Part shown: in pieces, positions 63,874-64,000 of the stretch
How positions within the stretch are numbered: position 1 is the first letter of the stretch
Layout of the letters: each line of letters begins with the position of its first letter
NCBI RefSeq assembly: GCF_019977755.1
Contig: NZ_AP025145.1
Span: 1,054,001-1,118,000, forward strand
Length of the DNA: 64,000 nucleotides
Reading direction: 5' to 3'
DNA from: Vibrio penaeicida
GTDB taxonomy: Bacteria; Pseudomonadota; Gammaproteobacteria; Enterobacterales; Vibrionaceae
Translations under genes and position numbers: made by a program
The notes under the pieces: model-generated
What the model was told of the DNA's origin: nothing
The model's input: the letters and a program-made list of their open reading frames with translations, nothing else
The model's database searches: none

Positions 63874-64000
63874 TATCTATTCCTTTAAACAACTCATAAT
63901 CAAACTTAACCAACAAGCTCATACAACTCAAGAACTAGCCTCATTTGGGCACAAAGAGCGTGAGCAAACTGAATTTAACCCTGTTGTAAAAAGTAAGGGG

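Noticed and set aside
1..64000. CRISPR array or phage genes
   Set aside because: No regularly spaced repeats, cas genes or phage structural genes were seen.

Overview
The window looks like a stretch of a Vibrio genome (Gammaproteobacteria), probably the smaller chromosome. The evidence is the gene content: a volA-fadL pair, a second FabH-type synthase, DUF3024 and DUF2986 proteins, a pgt phosphoglycerate system and an apparent sucrose/fructose kinase. Base composition is moderately AT-rich, and Vibrio-type intergenic repeats ending in TATACCC/GGGTATA recur. The species assignment is inference from protein resemblance; no search was run.

Layout. 0-11 kb: fhs under a PurR-like operator; an MscS-type channel; a GNAT; a TetR-OsmC pair divergent from a small membrane protein, with twin palindromic operators between them; a YdcF-like protein; a DUF333 lipoprotein gene disrupted by a 262-bp MITE; a DHH phosphoesterase; a NUDIX hydrolase; a four-helix membrane protein under a near-consensus LexA box; a PPC-domain protein; and a RES-Xre toxin-antitoxin pair. 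11.2-17.2 kb: an AT-rich block with a three-gene periplasmic-binding-protein / hybrid-kinase / REC-kinase signalling system of LuxPQ-like layout, next to tRNA-Ser(TGA). 17.7-31.6 kb: a MaoC hydratase, an orphan PstS with a possible Pho box, DUF3024, AraC, RNase II, DeaD, GST and LysR. An MCP gene in this stretch is cut in two by an IS3-group element, and a DUF1127-like small protein and a PhnA-like protein follow.

31.7-41.4 kb: volA-fadL, an M48 lipoprotein protease, a YdiI/MenI-type thioesterase with a small partner, an SgrR-like regulator, an EamA exporter, a zinc-ribbon protein, cutA and a DUF2238 membrane protein. 41.9-48.4 kb: a complete SBP-ATPase-ATPase-permease-permease ABC importer operon with a 14-codon ORF inside it, then a 2-oxoglutarate/Fe(II) oxygenase. 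48.4-53.2 kb: a GNAT, a DnaJ-related protein, a second MITE copy, DUF4174, a NYN-domain protein, a DUF2986 small protein, an MFS transporter and trxC with an unusual WCNPC active site. 53.2-64 kb: pgtA-pgtB-pgtC divergent from pgtP, pyruvate kinase, a FabH-like synthase and a PfkB fructokinase.

How genes work together. PgtCBA should sense external phosphoglycerates/PEP and switch on PgtP, with pyruvate kinase next door to consume PEP. VolA and FadL would release and import fatty acids. The PBP-kinase-kinase set would be a sensory system with no DNA-binding output encoded beside it. Points most worth a second look are that sensory system (duplicated ligand lobe, a possible frameshift, an internal terminator, a degenerate second kinase), the MITE insertion that removed a lipoprotein start codon, the LexA-controlled membrane protein, the twin TGAGCGYGCTCA operators, the tiny basic ORF inside the ABC operon, and the repeated AATTCTGAC sites in front of pgtP.
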